A DNA stretch of 64,000 nucleotides from Eleginops maclovinus (GCF_036324505.1 NC_086370.1:9348512-9412511); one strand, 5' to 3'. Shown: positions 12,476 to 41,714, counted from the first letter of the stretch. Translations and numbers: made by a program. The notes: generated by a model from the letters alone, not told the origin.

Positions 12476-13137
12476 CCAATCAAAAGGCTCCTTTCAATGG
12501 GCCAACCAAATTTCTTTCAATTTGCCACTCTGATGGCTCTTGATAATAATCATAATCAAGCATTCTATTTATAGAGCGTTTGTCTGGAAACTCACAGAAC
12601 TCATTGTTCAATTGATCAATTACATGGCTTCGTTATCGGCCAATTACATGGTTAGTTTTAATAGGCCAATGACAGGGCTGGTGTCAATATACCAGTCAGA
12701 TTGCTTGTTTCAATCAGACAATGAAATGGCTAGTTTTCATCGGCCAATACCAGGGCTCGTAACAACGGACCAATCAGTGGCCTCCTTTTAATGGGTCAAT
12801 TAAATTACCGCTTTCACTCTGCCAATCAGGTGATTCGTTGAAATATACCAAACAGAGGGCTTGTTTCAATAGACTTATCAGAAGTTTTAAAAAAAATGCA
12901 AATCCGAAGGGTTTATTGCAATAGACCAATCAGAGGGTTAATTTCAAAGGGGCCAATGAAATGGCTTGAATCTATTGGAAAATCAGATGGTTCATTTCCA
13001 TCCTTTATATATACATACTATAGTTTCCATCGGACAATGAAATCGCTTTTTTTGATTGGCTTATCAAATGGCTCTTTTCAATTGGCCAATCAGGGAGCTT
13101 GTTTCAATTGAATAATCAGGGTTGTTTCAATTTCAGA
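12476..13137. repeat. Degenerate 26-bp tandem repeat with CCAAT boxes
   Basis: A unit beginning CCAATCAGAGGGCTTG recurs with a strict 26-bp step: starts at 12640, 12666, 12692, 12718, 12744, 12770, 12796, 12822, 12848, 12874, 12900, 12926, 12953, 12979, then 13034, 13060, 13086 and 13112. Earlier degenerate units lie at 12476, 12502, 12525 and 12616. Nine units have an exact CCAAT; others have ACAAT, TCAAT, CCAGT or similar. Many unit ends are ATTGG or ATAGG, so some junctions form an ATTGGCCAAT palindrome. Short insertions break the period near 12545-12610 and 13004-13030. The divergence between units implies an old array. Confidence 0.85.
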
Positions 13138-14875
13138 TTGCTAATATAATCAGTAAAAAGGTACATACCTTTTTAAAGTGTATGTCTCTGCACTGCAGAC
13201 TATCCAACTGTTTTTTGTCAATTATGTAGGTAAACTTATTGTTTGGGTGCACAAATTCATGTTATTTTTCCATATTTTTAGACACCAATAACATCCTGAC
13301 AAGTCTTGCTTTGTTTATGCAAGTGAGGGAATGAATAAAAGACCCCACATAGAGCAGAGTCTTTTCAACCCCCTTCCCCTCCTTCCCACACATCCAAGTG
13401 TTCCTTTTATTCAGTGTGGCTGGTTGATGGACAAGACTCAGTGATAAAGAGCTCAGTCAGCCGACAAAACAGAGTGCAGCCTTTATACTTAGTTAGGCCA
13501 CATTGTGAAGGGAAAGAGAGCTGTGTGGAAGAGCAAATTAAAAGAGGATAGGTAAATAAATAAATAGGAAAATCAATGGTAAAAAAAACAAACGTTTATC
13601 TGTAAGGTAAAAAACAACGCATTATAATACTAAAAACAAAATAGATACAGATAAAGTACATACATAAATTAATAGTATTTACAACAACCTTTCGTGCACA
13701 CCATTTCCTAATGTAATAGAGCTTCATGCAACAAAAAGTAAATTCACGGCAAAAATATTTGAAGTGATTTTTTTTGCGCAGGCATTGTAACTTGTTTTAT
13801 ACATGTATGTATGTTTATAATCTGCAGTATTTCTGAATGTATTTTATTTCATTTGTGTACAATGTTTTGCAGTTTTATGGATAAGCTTTTGCTCCTATAG
13901 ATCTTAGTAGTACTGACATTGGCCACTAGATGACAGACTCGTATAACACTTAAACACATTCTCTCCTGTTACGTCTGTAAAGAGAATATCAAAGGGATGA
14001 AACGACAGATGATCCTTATTTGTTTATGACTACAAAGCTATTGATCAACAAAATACCAACTGTCTTACATTCCTATAATTGAAGGAGAATTAAGAGACAG
14101 AAAGTAGACATAATAAAGCCCCCATTGATGTTCTCATAGATAGGCAATTGCCAGCCTTTGAGCACAACCGGACCTCATATTGATTAATCAGAATCACTAG
14201 TAACATCTTCTTTAAAGTTAATTAATTCTGGTAGGAAAATTGCTTCCTCAATAAGAGCTTCTGTTACTGATTATTTATCACACAGGCATATCAAAACTAC
14301 AATCAGTTGATAAGGAAACAGCAGGATATCAGCCAGAAAAATGTCTAAGTGTGCTCCAGACCTGATTCAAAATGTACGTGATTGCAGCGAGGTGAGGATT
14401 GTTTAAAGAGGGTAGAATGAGGACTCAGTGGGTTGTATGTGCCAGCCACAGAATAGGCACGTACAATGTTCAAAGGTCTCATGTTCCTCCTCCACACAGT
14501 ATGCAGTGAGTGCAGGCAGCCAATGGTTCTACCTTAGATTATCTGTGTGTGATAGAGAGAGGGGAAGGCGGAGAGGAAAGTAAAATAAACATACACTATC
14601 AAGGCAGCTTAAAAACTAGGAGAGCATGACATATTTGGCACAGAACTCTTTTATTCAAGCAAAACAAATGAAGTCAGCAGATCTTTATCACAGAAAACAT
14701 ATTCTATTGTCTATTGTAACACCATTTTTTACTGTAATAATAAAAAACAAAAATCAGCCAGCAAGAACATATCAAAAATGTCAAATCCCATTAAAAATAC
14801 ATGTAAACTTTAACCAAAACCAGGGTAGACACTGACACCATAGAGAACGTAAATGATGTTGAAGGTTTGCATGAT
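13138..14875. other. Gap between tsnax and the 26-bp array
   Basis: No coding sequence recognised. 14000-14340 is unique, AT-rich but not simple, with TAAT-type sites (ATTGATTAATCAG, GTTAATTAATTCTGG) and looks like a possible conserved non-coding element. The tsnax 3' UTR must occupy the right end. Confidence 0.45.
14650..14655 (-). terminator. Candidate tsnax poly(A) signal
   Basis: TTTATT on the plus strand is AATAAA on the minus strand, about 220 bp past the tsnax stop codon. It is the first canonical signal I see downstream. Not tested against transcripts. Confidence 0.4.
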
Positions 14876-15253
14876 TTAAACCACTCCTTCCTCGGGTTCC
14901 ATGAGCGTCGTTCTGCTGGAGAACACATCAGCCAGCATGTGTTTTGGTATTTCTGAGCCACGGACGCGCAGGGCGTAGCAGGCGTCCTCCACTTTGCCCA
15001 GGCTCTGTCGCAGCACGTGCAGCTTCTTGGAAACCTCGTACGGGCCCGTGTTCCCGATGTAGGAGAATCCGTCGTGGATCTGCCTCAGGAACTGACTCAG
15101 CTGAAAGGGCGTGTCGATGTCGCCGTTGCCCACACTGCTGATGCACATCCGCATCAGCTCGCCGGTCAGGTCAGCCACGCCCAGCAGGTAGTCTGAGGGC
15201 GACACCTGGAAGGTCAGAACTTGACCTCCTGGCTGCAGGGCGTCAGCAGGGCC
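14876..15253 (-). CDS. tsnax: tsnax last coding exon
   Basis: Acceptor CCTTCTCAG; phase 0; 378 bp with TAA at 14878-14876. It encodes the highly conserved core from [10 protein letters not shown] through [16 protein letters not shown] to EEGVV, including the third and fourth catalytic acids. Confidence 0.96.
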   Translation of the reverse strand, partial: GPADALQPGGQVLTFQVSPSDYLLGVADLTGELMRMCISSVGNGDIDTPFQLSQFLRQIHDGFSYIGNTGPYEVSKKLHVLRQSLGKVEDACYALRVRGSEIPKHMLADVFSSRTTLMEPEEGVV

Positions 15254-18200
15254 CTGAGAAGGAAACATGGTAAGGAAGAAAGAAACATTCAAACATAAAC
15301 GTCCACTTTTGGCTAGGCACTTTTGTCTAGGCAAAATGGCATTATTATTATTTGTATTATTATAAAGCCCTGCACAACAAATAAGCAAAGTCAATTTGTT
15401 CTCGAGCATGATGATGCTTTTACAACATACGTTGAAGTTCAAGCAATTTTGCCAGCATCAACAGGCAGCCATTATCTTTGTAAATAACAGTGGATAAAAA
15501 GGACATAATGACACATAATGCTAATAAATGCCACACACAGTACCACCCGATGTTGCCTTTGTGTGCCAGTGCCACTGCTTTGAAAGCATCATATAAAATA
15601 ACAATCTTTTGAAAGAAACATTTTGGAGAACTTGTTTAAATGCTTTCATGACAATAGTGAGATGAAGTACACTAAATGTGAAAGTTGCCTGCCGGCTGTA
15701 GCTTGAAATAATGTATACCGACACGAGCTTGGTTCATATCAAAGTCATTGCAAGGAAGCAAATCAGTGTATTTCCCAAAATGAAACTACATTTAAATCTA
15801 GTTGAGTTTATTTTTTGAAAAATAAGGAAAGAAATAAACCCAAAAATAAGAATTAGGCCTATCAAACAAGCATGCAACTTAACCAGAAAGCCATCTTCAA
15901 ATTTACCTCAGAATCTTCCTTCTCTGTTTTCATGAAGACCAGTCTGGCGTTGATCTCCTCCAGGCTGATAAGGCTGCGATGACGAATATAGTGCAGGAAA
16001 GAAGCGGCCTCCACATACTCCTGGATCCCTAATGCATGAAAAAAAAAAAATCACATTGAAATATAACCCCACAAAGACCTGGGAAATACATCCATATATT
16101 TCCCTGCTGTAGCTGTTAAATCGGACTGTGTTGTCCATAAAAATCACTACTATTTCCCAAATGGCACGTAGAGTGTGTGTATACACTACATGGTATCTGC
16201 ACAGTAAAGATCACACATGTAGATGATTCAAATAAAAGCTGTTTCCTGTTGCTGTCTTTGAATTGAGCAACACTGACCCTTTTTTGTAGCGGGCTGAGAT
16301 GACCTCTCATCTGTTTTCTGGCCCTGTATAAACAACAATCAAATAATCACAGGACGGAAGACTTTGTGTCTGAAGTTTACTTTTGGAGCGGCAATTGAAC
16401 TTCAAAGGGCCTCCTATCTCAGCGTGTCTTACAACGGCAGCTGAAGAGAGGAGAATGTGGTTAATCTCAAATTCAATTACCTTGACTGGACTTTTTAATA
16501 GTTTACTAATTACGACTTTTTAAAAGGTTTTTTACTCTAAGCAATGAAGAGCTACATACACATATTTTCCAAACTGAAAACGGTTTGGCAGTTTCAGATG
16601 AGATTTCTGTCATTTTAATTTAATGGTGCATAGACATGTGTTTACATTTCGGCAAACGGTGTGTAAGCTGACTCTGTTTTATGTCTGGAGCATCGCAATC
16701 TGTACCCTTGGTAAGTACAGTACGTTTTTGTAATATTTAGTTCGATGTACAAGGGGTTAACAAGCCAACAGTTGAAAAATGTCGCTAAATGCTATAATAT
16801 TCTGTGTCTTACATATCCACAGTTAGAAAAAGTGTGTACAAATAAGTTGTTCTTTTTCTCGCTTCCAAAACAAACTGTGAGCCAGATCAAGATGTCACAA
16901 AAGTGTTGGTGCTCATAGAAATGATACTGCTTTGATTAACATTATACCATTATGATTTATCAACATAATAAAACAACAAACAACTTAACATTGCCGGTTG
17001 CCCCACAGCTATGACACTTTTGTTTAAATTCAACTCAATCTGAGGCGGACAGGATATGACATGAAAAGGTTTCACAGGCTTTGAGGCAGGCAGGCGGAGC
17101 TCAGTTCCTGCGTTTGCTGCCAGGAGCTGTTCATGCTATTTAGTCTGAAGCAGTGGTTACCTTTGGTCACTCAGTAAATTACTGTACATGTTTAAACAAT
17201 GACTCAAGGAAAACCAAGTGGAAATTGGAGGGATTTCACTGGAGTAGCAGTTGGAAAATTTGAGGGCTCAGTGCGGTATAGCCTGAACGGGGTTGTGGTG
17301 TAATATGTGAATTCATTTCTTCAGATGAGTTAAAGGTTTTTCAAGTTTAATGTTTGACTACAGAGTAGTTCACTGAGTTGCAGGTGAACCCTGGGAAATG
17401 CCCCTACAGTACACTTGTGTTTGCACTGTTTCATAGCTGCTCGCTGGGTCAAGCTAAAGAGCTTTTCAAAGGGCCGCGGTCCCCGGTTATCAGTAGCAAT
17501 TACGTTCATATTCAGTCCACACTATCTCTAATGGCCGCTATATAAAAAAAAGCAGACCCATTACATATCACTGGAGACTTCTCGTCCAGCCAAGATTATC
17601 TGGTGAGGCCGTGCAGCAAGCCCAGTCTCAATCTAATAAAGATGATAAAAATGGAAAAAAAATGAAGCGTCTAATTGCTGGGAACTGCCAATGGTCACGT
17701 CGCAGAGGATACAGCGGTGATTCCTAAGTGACCACAATCTAAAAATGACTTCCCCAGCTGCTAGATAACAGCTCACTCTCGCTCCCAGTAATGTTTTTCT
17801 CTAAACACTGCAGACACTTTGGCTACGCTAACAAAAACTGATATTGATTCTAGTGGGAAAACAAGTTTATCAGAGGGTGTGTCTATCATATCCAGGCCTG
17901 CATCAAATCCACGCTCTCACACCGTCAGTTACTTTGCATTAAATCCTAAGCATGAGCACAGTCAGGCGACCTTTGTGAAAGCCCCTAATTATGACATATG
18001 CACTTTTGGAGCTTGTTTCTCACTTCCGGAATAAATTATTATATTGTAAAAAAAAAAATGAGGGTCACAATTACTGTAGAACTGAGAAACTTAAAAAATG
18101 AAACAGATAATAAAAGAGATACAGATGATAATTAAGGCTAAAGACTACAGGGGAACCTTGCAGAAGCTCTCTTTCAGAATGAGGATACGATTAGTCAGCC

Positions 18201-20611
18201 TGTGATCTATACAAGTATAATATAGTTAGAAAATGATAGAAAAGATAAGAATGCAGGAGAATTAAAACTCTTAATGGGTTACATTGTGGATAAATAATAT
18301 AGAAAACGTCTATTTTTAGTTATATAATTTACAAATATGGCAACGTTCTTAAAATGAGCATTCAATCAGATGCTTATACAAAATGTTTTTAAAATATTCT
18401 CTGTGAGGCAGTTATTAGGCACAGCGGTGCTTTGAACTAAATGACAACGTCAGCATGCTAACAGCAGGTTAAAAGTTCACCATGTTCACCATGTTCACCA
18501 CCTCAGGTTACTGAGTTAGCATGCTTTGCTCATTAGAACTAAACACACGGCACAGCTGAGGTCTACAGGCGTCACATGAGTTTGCAGGTTCATAAACCAA
18601 AGTATTTAAAATAATAAAATAGTGTTAAGATGTAAATAACGCACAACACCACAGCTCAGAAGTTTGATTACGGTTTATAGAAGTTCTCTATCTTATAAAA
18701 AAGATACATTGTACCAAGTCATGTAGAGTTGAGAAGTGGTAGAATAACATCTTCAGTTTTTATTGCAGAGCCAAAGGCTGTGGAAACACACTAGCGATGG
18801 TTACCAACTGCTGTTTAAAAAATATGGATGAAAATTGCACAACTATTTTTCCAAATAACTTAACCCTGAACATGTTGTATATGCTCTCTTATGCAAAACT
18901 AACATGTTATAATATACTGAAACAACCACGTACAATTAAGGCTAGGGTTTGTAAAGGTCTGCGGTAACTCACCTGCCGTGAAAGCTCTGTGGAACTGAAA
19001 GATGTCCTCTCCTCGGAGCTCCTCAGCAATTTGCCCAATTTTCTGCCTGACTGCATCCAGTTTCAATTCTGCTTCATTCAGAATATCCTCTGCATTTGGT
19101 ACACTACCAATAACAGAAAACACACAAAATAAACGTTAGAAAAACAAATCAGAAATGTACAGAAAACAGAGTTATATTGTGTTATTGCAATGTGTATTGC
19201 ATATGTACTGATCAAAAATGAGAGGCATACTCCCATTAAAATTAAACAAGGTTCACCAATTAAGATGTATTGTTAGACTTATATATACCTGGTCACTCTA
19301 TGTAAAAGGAAAATGGTCCTCTTGCTTTCGATGGTGACGTCTCGACTGATCTTAACAAGGCGCTCGTGTTTGTCGTGTTTGGTGTCAAGCTCCTGTTGGA
19401 AAACTTCAAAGACAGAAAACAAAGTTAATTTAATGTCTCAACACAAATGAAATACAGAAAACATGACGGTGACACTGCAGTTTAAAGGCTGATGATGCAG
19501 TTACCTTTGAAAGCAGCGATGACAGGTGAAGATGAGTGTGCACTCGCGTCACGATCCTGCGCTATATCAGCATTTCTCCGGGAGCCTCCTTCACCTGACA
19601 CAAAGCATAACGTCTGCAGTTTGACTTCAATAATAAATGGCTCTTGTTGCTGTCAATTTCTCCAAACTGACCTTGTCAAATTAAAAAGCCACTCCATCGA
19701 TTTGTTCAATACCATCAGTTTAGTCATTTGCACCGATAAACAGCATTTATTTTGAATGGTTGCGAATAGATAGGCTAAATATCTAATGGAGAGTCTGTGT
19801 TACAAACTGGATTTTGAGCTTTAAACACATGGGTGTGTATATGGCCTGGGGGACTAACAAAAGACACCATAGAGTTATGGTGTGGGAATTGCATGGTTTA
19901 GCTTTGTTTTTGAGCTTAAACCATTTTGGGGAGGTAAGGATGGATTAGAAGCAAAACAATTAGATAATCAATAAATAATCTGCTTTTTATCTTTCTATTT
20001 ATTAATAAACGAATGGTCAATTTGAAAAAAATCCAAGAATCCTTTGTTCCAGCTTCTCAAAAAATGTTTATCTGCCGATTTTATTTAAGTTTGTTATGAT
20101 AATTAAGTTACTAACCTTGTGTGTTTCGCAGGCTGGTCAAATTTGAAGACATACGTTTGGGATTCTGACATTTTTTTGTAGTCTAACATTTTGCAAGCCA
20201 TATTATTATAATACTTAACGAGAAAATAGTGGGCTTACTAAATCAATTATTTAAAATGCTTGAGTTGCAGCTCCGTTTGCTATCATTGCTAAGACCTTAG
20301 CACTTCTTAAAAAAAATAATACAATTTGAGCTACAGAGGGATCTCTTTAATCTACAAACAGTACTGTAATAAGAGAGGGACAAACAGACAGTTCAAACGT
20401 CAATGTTCGATTTGTTATATTGCTGTTAGGTCTTAACAGCTAGCATGCTGTATTTTAATTCCAGCTAACTAGTTTTTTGACGTTACGTTGCATAGCACAG
20501 TTAATGCTATCCAATGCTGATGACAACAACAACCAACAATACAGCTCGCTTGAACACGTTGTTATACTGACTTGAGTCTCAAAAGCTGGACTTACCTTCT
20601 CGCCTATTCAT
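14876..20611 (-). CDS. tsnax: Translin-associated factor X (TRAX)
   Basis: Complete six-exon gene: 20611-20596, 19594-19505, 19403-19289, 19103-18973, 16028-15907 and 15253-14876. CDS is 852 bp, 283 aa (human 290). All borders are GT-AG and every phase matches. TRAX pairs with translin in the C3PO nuclease, which removes the passenger strand of siRNAs and processes tRNA fragments. The catalytic acidic residues are kept: Glu121 and Glu124 in GIQEYVEA, plus Asp186 and Glu190 in the [11 protein letters not shown] segment. The C-terminal half ([35 protein letters not shown]) is nearly invariant. The N-terminus ([13 protein letters not shown]) lacks the strong bipartite basic signal of the human protein. 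It reads toward disc1, as in mammals, and is head-to-head with egln1. Confidence 0.96.
15907..16028 (-). CDS. tsnax: tsnax coding exon 5
   Basis: 122 bp; acceptor GCATTAG after a poly-T stretch (poly-A on the plus strand); donor GAG/GTAAAT. It encodes [20 protein letters not shown] with the two catalytic glutamates, then [11 protein letters not shown]. Confidence 0.95.
16029..18972. other. tsnax intron 4
   Basis: 2.9-kb intron. 17460-17780 is a non-repetitive block with mixed GC and TAAT-rich words (AATCTAATAAAGATG, GTCTAATTGCTGGGAACTG) that resembles a conserved non-coding element; 16380-16520 has a similar look. No exon or transposon recognised. Confidence 0.5.
18973..19103 (-). CDS. tsnax: tsnax coding exon 4
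   Basis: 131 bp; acceptor TTGGTAG, donor GCAG/GTGAGT. Encodes [20 protein letters not shown] and then [14 protein letters not shown], matching human [20 protein letters not shown]. Confidence 0.95.
19289..19403 (-). CDS. tsnax: tsnax coding exon 3
   Basis: 115 bp; acceptor TTTGAAG, donor CCAG/GTATAT. Encodes [20 protein letters not shown] and [13 protein letters not shown], part of the first long helix of the translin fold. Confidence 0.95.
19505..19594 (-). CDS. tsnax: tsnax coding exon 2
   Basis: 90 bp; acceptor TGTGTCAG, donor AAAG/GTAACT. Encodes [20 protein letters not shown] followed by SSPVIAAFK; the SSPV..AFK end matches human SSPVMLAFK. Confidence 0.93.
20596..20611 (-). CDS. tsnax: tsnax first coding exon
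   Basis: 16 bp coding: ATG AAT AGG CGA GAA G, then the strong donor GTAAGT. Phase 1 joins exactly to exon 2 to give MNRREGEGGS, comparable to human MSNKEGSGGF. The intron to exon 2 is 1.0 kb. Confidence 0.88.
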
Positions 20612-21273
20612 GCTTTCTGTATTGCAGGGTATTCTTTTAACAAATGTTACTAATGTACGCTCGGCAAGGGGTTTATTTGAACTGTTTCAGCTAGCCTTAC
20701 AGAAGTCTGTGCTGCCGACCGAGTGTAGCGAGGCAGAGTGCTGAACAACGTGTGTCAGGGACTATCAATGTGACTAGAAAAAACAGACCCGTTTAAACAT
20801 AAAAGTCATCATAGCTGTGTGTTAGTAAACAAACTGAATTTAACAGTTCTAAAATGACAAATAAAGCATATTTACTTGTTTTTAACAACAGGCATGTATG
20901 TGGTCCTCATTATTCTCCGGGCTTTTGCGCTGTTTACACGCGTATAAGGAAACGAGAAGAAGTGTATGATGGGATATGTAGTAACACAATAAGGCATGTT
21001 TTATCACTGCTTTTCTCCAATATACTAAAGTCACATTTGGGTCACAATTTTACATTTTAAATATATTTAAAGTTATTTAAAATAATAAGAGATATTTCAT
21101 AGCAAGGGAGACCAAAGTGACTTGTTTGTTTGAAGAAATATTGTCCTGAAATATGACAAAAATATCGTTGTAGTTGTGTTTTATAGTTTAATTTAGTGTC
21201 ATGCATTGTTGATTTTTGTAAATAAAATATCTAACCTAATTAAATGAAAATTTCTGTGTAAAATATATCCTTT

Positions 21274-21290
21274 GGGGGGGGGGGGGGGGG
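21274..21290. repeat. Poly(G) run of 17
   Basis: An uninterrupted run of 17 G. Such runs can form stacked G structures and are prone to length errors in sequencing. Confidence 0.9.
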
Positions 21291-22173
21291 ATGATAAGCC
21301 TGTGCATGCAGCCAAAATACTTTTTGTTTCGAGTAAAAATCCAGATTGAGTAATCAGACATCTCAAAGCTGCCACCCTTTATTAGCCTGTGTCATTTGTT
21401 GTTATTAAGCATGTTTCATCTAACCTTTGTTGATCAGATTACTCGCGTCTCTCCTGTAACTCCTCCTCCAGGGACTCCTGCAGACTGTGTACGTGCCATA
21501 CGACTGGTGCCAACTTGAGCTTGCGCTTTGCCTCTGCACAGCACCCCCTGTCATTCTAACACCAGCTTCCCGTATTTCAAGACTGATAAGTCACACTTAT
21601 TGTCACAATGATGTATTCATCTGATTATACGTTTATGCTTGATACAAATGATATTGTTTTATAATATGCATTCCGATGGACGATTTAAGTCCCTTTCTCA
21701 ACCTCAATCATAAGCTTTGTTACCCTCCACTTACTGTTTAATCATCAATTATAGCACCAGCAACATATTTATGCAAAATGCTATTTTGTTTTGTGAAAGG
21801 AATTTCAGACATGCAAACCAGGGATGAGGGCAAATCACACTGACGTTGACGTTGAATGATGATGCCTTCACGGGCTCCCTCCAAGGTCTTTCATTCGGGC
21901 TTTCAACCTGCTGGCTTTTCCCAATGCCTCCGTTATTGAATAATGTCCTATTATCATGCGTAGCCTATTTTATAAATCAAATTGCAGGGATTTACGTCAT
22001 GCTACTGCAGGAATGAAAGTGTGTTTCACACATGTCACTAATGCCCAAAGTCAAAACTGTAATTAGGCCTACATAACTTGTCCAGTTGGAGCTGCAGATG
22101 CACTTTACAATTGCTTTATTTTGTCATCTTGGTATTGAATATGAAATATTGGCCTCTAGCTCTACATCGACCC

Positions 22174-22264
22174 TGAGTGAGTGAGTGAGTGAGTGAGTGA
22201 GTGAGTGAGTGAGTGAGTGAGTGAGTGAGTGAGTGAGTGAGTGAGTGAGTGAGTGAGTGAGTGA
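22174..22264. repeat. (TGAG)n microsatellite
   Basis: 91 bp of perfect TGAG tetranucleotide, about 23 copies. Open frames across it encode Ser-Leu-Thr-His repeats and are artefacts. Confidence 0.97.
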
Positions 22265-22340
22265 AGTGGCAAAGACAGAAAGAAGTATGTTTCTGTAACA
22301 TGTCATTTTTAATAATTCAACTTTATTTCTTCTATTCATG

Positions 22341-23150
22341 CAGAGTTGGTTCAAGCATTCAGATCCTTTACTGAAATGATATCGGATTGTAAGTGCTGCA
22401 TTTAAAAGTTCAAACAAGTATTAGTAAATTATTCGCAAAATATTCTTTAGCTCTGAAAATAAAACCAACCATCATGCACGATATTCCATTTCAGTTCAAT
22501 TGTATATATTATGTATATTGTTGGATATAGGCATTTGTGTGTAAGTAGCACTGAAGTAAGGTAGTTTAAGGAGGAGCTAGTTTAAATATTTTATTATGCA
22601 GAGGTGGAAGAAGTACTCAGATCTTGTACTTGAGTAAAAGTAGAAGTACCAGATTGTAGGAATACTCTGTTACAAGTAAAAGCCCTGCATTCAAAATGTA
22701 ACTTAAGTAAAGTATTAGCATCAACATTTACTTAAAATACCAAAACTAAAAGTACTTATTGTGCATTGGCCCATTTCAGAATAATATATATTATATGTTT
22801 TGATTATAATGATCGATGCATTAATGTGTTATGAAAGCTGGACAAGGGGCAGCTAGTCTGATTTATGTGTTGATTATATTTCACATTATTAATCCAAGTC
22901 TGTAAAGTAACTCATATTTTAAAATGTAGTGGAGTAAAATTACACGATTAACCTCCGAATTGTAGAGGAGTAGAAGTACAAAGTAGTATATAATGGAAAT
23001 ACTCAAGTAAAGTACCAGTTTCTCAAAATTGTACTTAAGAACAGTACTTGAGTAAATGTATTAAGTTACTTTACACCTCTGCTATTGTGTTGGGTAGTTT
23101 ATACAATGCAATAGATCTTATTTTATGGATATATAAAGTAGCATACATTT
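22341..23150 (+). mobile_element. Older MITE copy interrupted by a second MITE
   Basis: Left part (22341-22598) starts GCAGAGTTGGTTCAAGCATTCAG and ends with TTAAGGAGGAGCTAGTTTAA; right part resumes after 23081 with TTGGGTAGTTTATACAATGC, which in this teleost family normally follows. The younger element 22599-23081 lies inside. The right boundary is approximate. Confidence 0.45.
22599..23081 (+). mobile_element. hAT-like MITE with inverted ends and target duplication
   Basis: 483 bp bounded by CAGAGGTG at the left and CACCTCTG at the right, exact inverted ends of hAT type. The flanks TTATTATG (22591-22598) and CTATTGTG (23082-23089) agree at 6 of 8 positions, consistent with the 8-bp duplication of hAT elements. 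The inside has no open frame for a transposase. Related copies are near 507, 62366 and 63501. Confidence 0.75.
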
Positions 23151-23391
23151 GAAGAAGCTCTGTACAAATAGCTTTAATAAAAATGTTGCCTTTAGTTAAG
23201 CACAATACTAGTTACATATTCATTACCACCTTTATGTCGGTTAACATGATCACAGAGAACTGGATGGGTATAAACAAGATGACATTTATTACTCTTTTAT
23301 TTATGGACCAGACTTTCACACACATAGGTGAGGCGAGGACATGCTCCCTATATTCCCCCGACCTGACAGATTAACTGCTTCCACGTGGTTT

Positions 23392-23397
23392 AGTGCC
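23392..23397. promoter_or_regulatory. CACGTG site upstream of egln1, candidate HRE/E-box
   Basis: A palindromic CACGTG (within CCACGTGG) carries the HIF core RCGTG on both strands, about 390 bp before the egln1 ATG. Mammalian EGLN1 is induced by HIF-1 through a promoter site at a similar distance. Six bases can occur by chance, and MYC/USF proteins bind the same site. Confidence 0.35.
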
Positions 23398-23445
23398 ATT
23401 TTATGAACCATCATTTGTCCGATAGCCCAGGAAGGCATCGCGACA

Positions 23446-23455
23446 GGGGCGGGGC
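23446..23455. promoter_or_regulatory. GC box in the egln1 promoter
   Basis: GGGGCGGGGC, a consensus Sp1-type site, opens the GC-richer block leading to the egln1 ATG. A GATATAAAG element around 23616 could act as a weak TATA box. Confidence 0.5.
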
Positions 23456-23786
23456 TTGAGTGTGTACGTCAGAGAGAGCAGGCTGGACCATCAGAGCACA
23501 CACGGAGCGGCGCCATGCACTGCTCTCGGACCAACTGCTAGCCAGCCGAAGAGCCCGACCCAGCCCGAAATGTTCGGTCCAGGGCTCCCGTTGTTGAATT
23601 ATTTCACTGATACAAGATATAAAGAGGGAGTAAGTGTTATACTATGGCGGGGTTTTGATTTTTACTTTTCCGTCTCGCTCGGTGTAGCGTGGCAACGGCA
23701 GCGGATCGTTTCCAAAGTTGTCTGTTAGCAGGGCGCGTGTGAAGGATCGGAATTAAAGGCGCAGTGCACCCGCTGAATCTGCAAAC

Positions 23787-41714
<17,928 letters not shown>

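Larger units (their letters stand above)
20612..23786. other. Divergent tsnax-egln1 intergenic region
   Basis: 3.2-kb spacer between two head-to-head genes. It holds a 17-base G run (21274-21290), a TGAG microsatellite (22174-22264), nested hAT-like MITEs (22341-23150) and, at the right, the GC-rich egln1 promoter/5' UTR. The repeats separate the two promoters, so a shared bidirectional promoter is unlikely. Confidence 0.6.

Noticed and set aside
12476..13137. CRISPR-like array
   Set aside because: The regular 26-bp step has no conserved repeat/variable spacer alternation; units are contiguous and the DNA is vertebrate.
15521..15724. 67-codon minus-strand frame in tsnax intron 5
   Set aside because: No homology to TSNAX and not bordered by usable splice sites in phase.
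22116..22417. Open frames with Ser-Leu-Thr-His repeats
   Set aside because: These are translations of the TGAG microsatellite.
20612..23786. A shared bidirectional tsnax/egln1 promoter
   Set aside because: The starts are 3.2 kb apart with microsatellite and MITE insertions between them.
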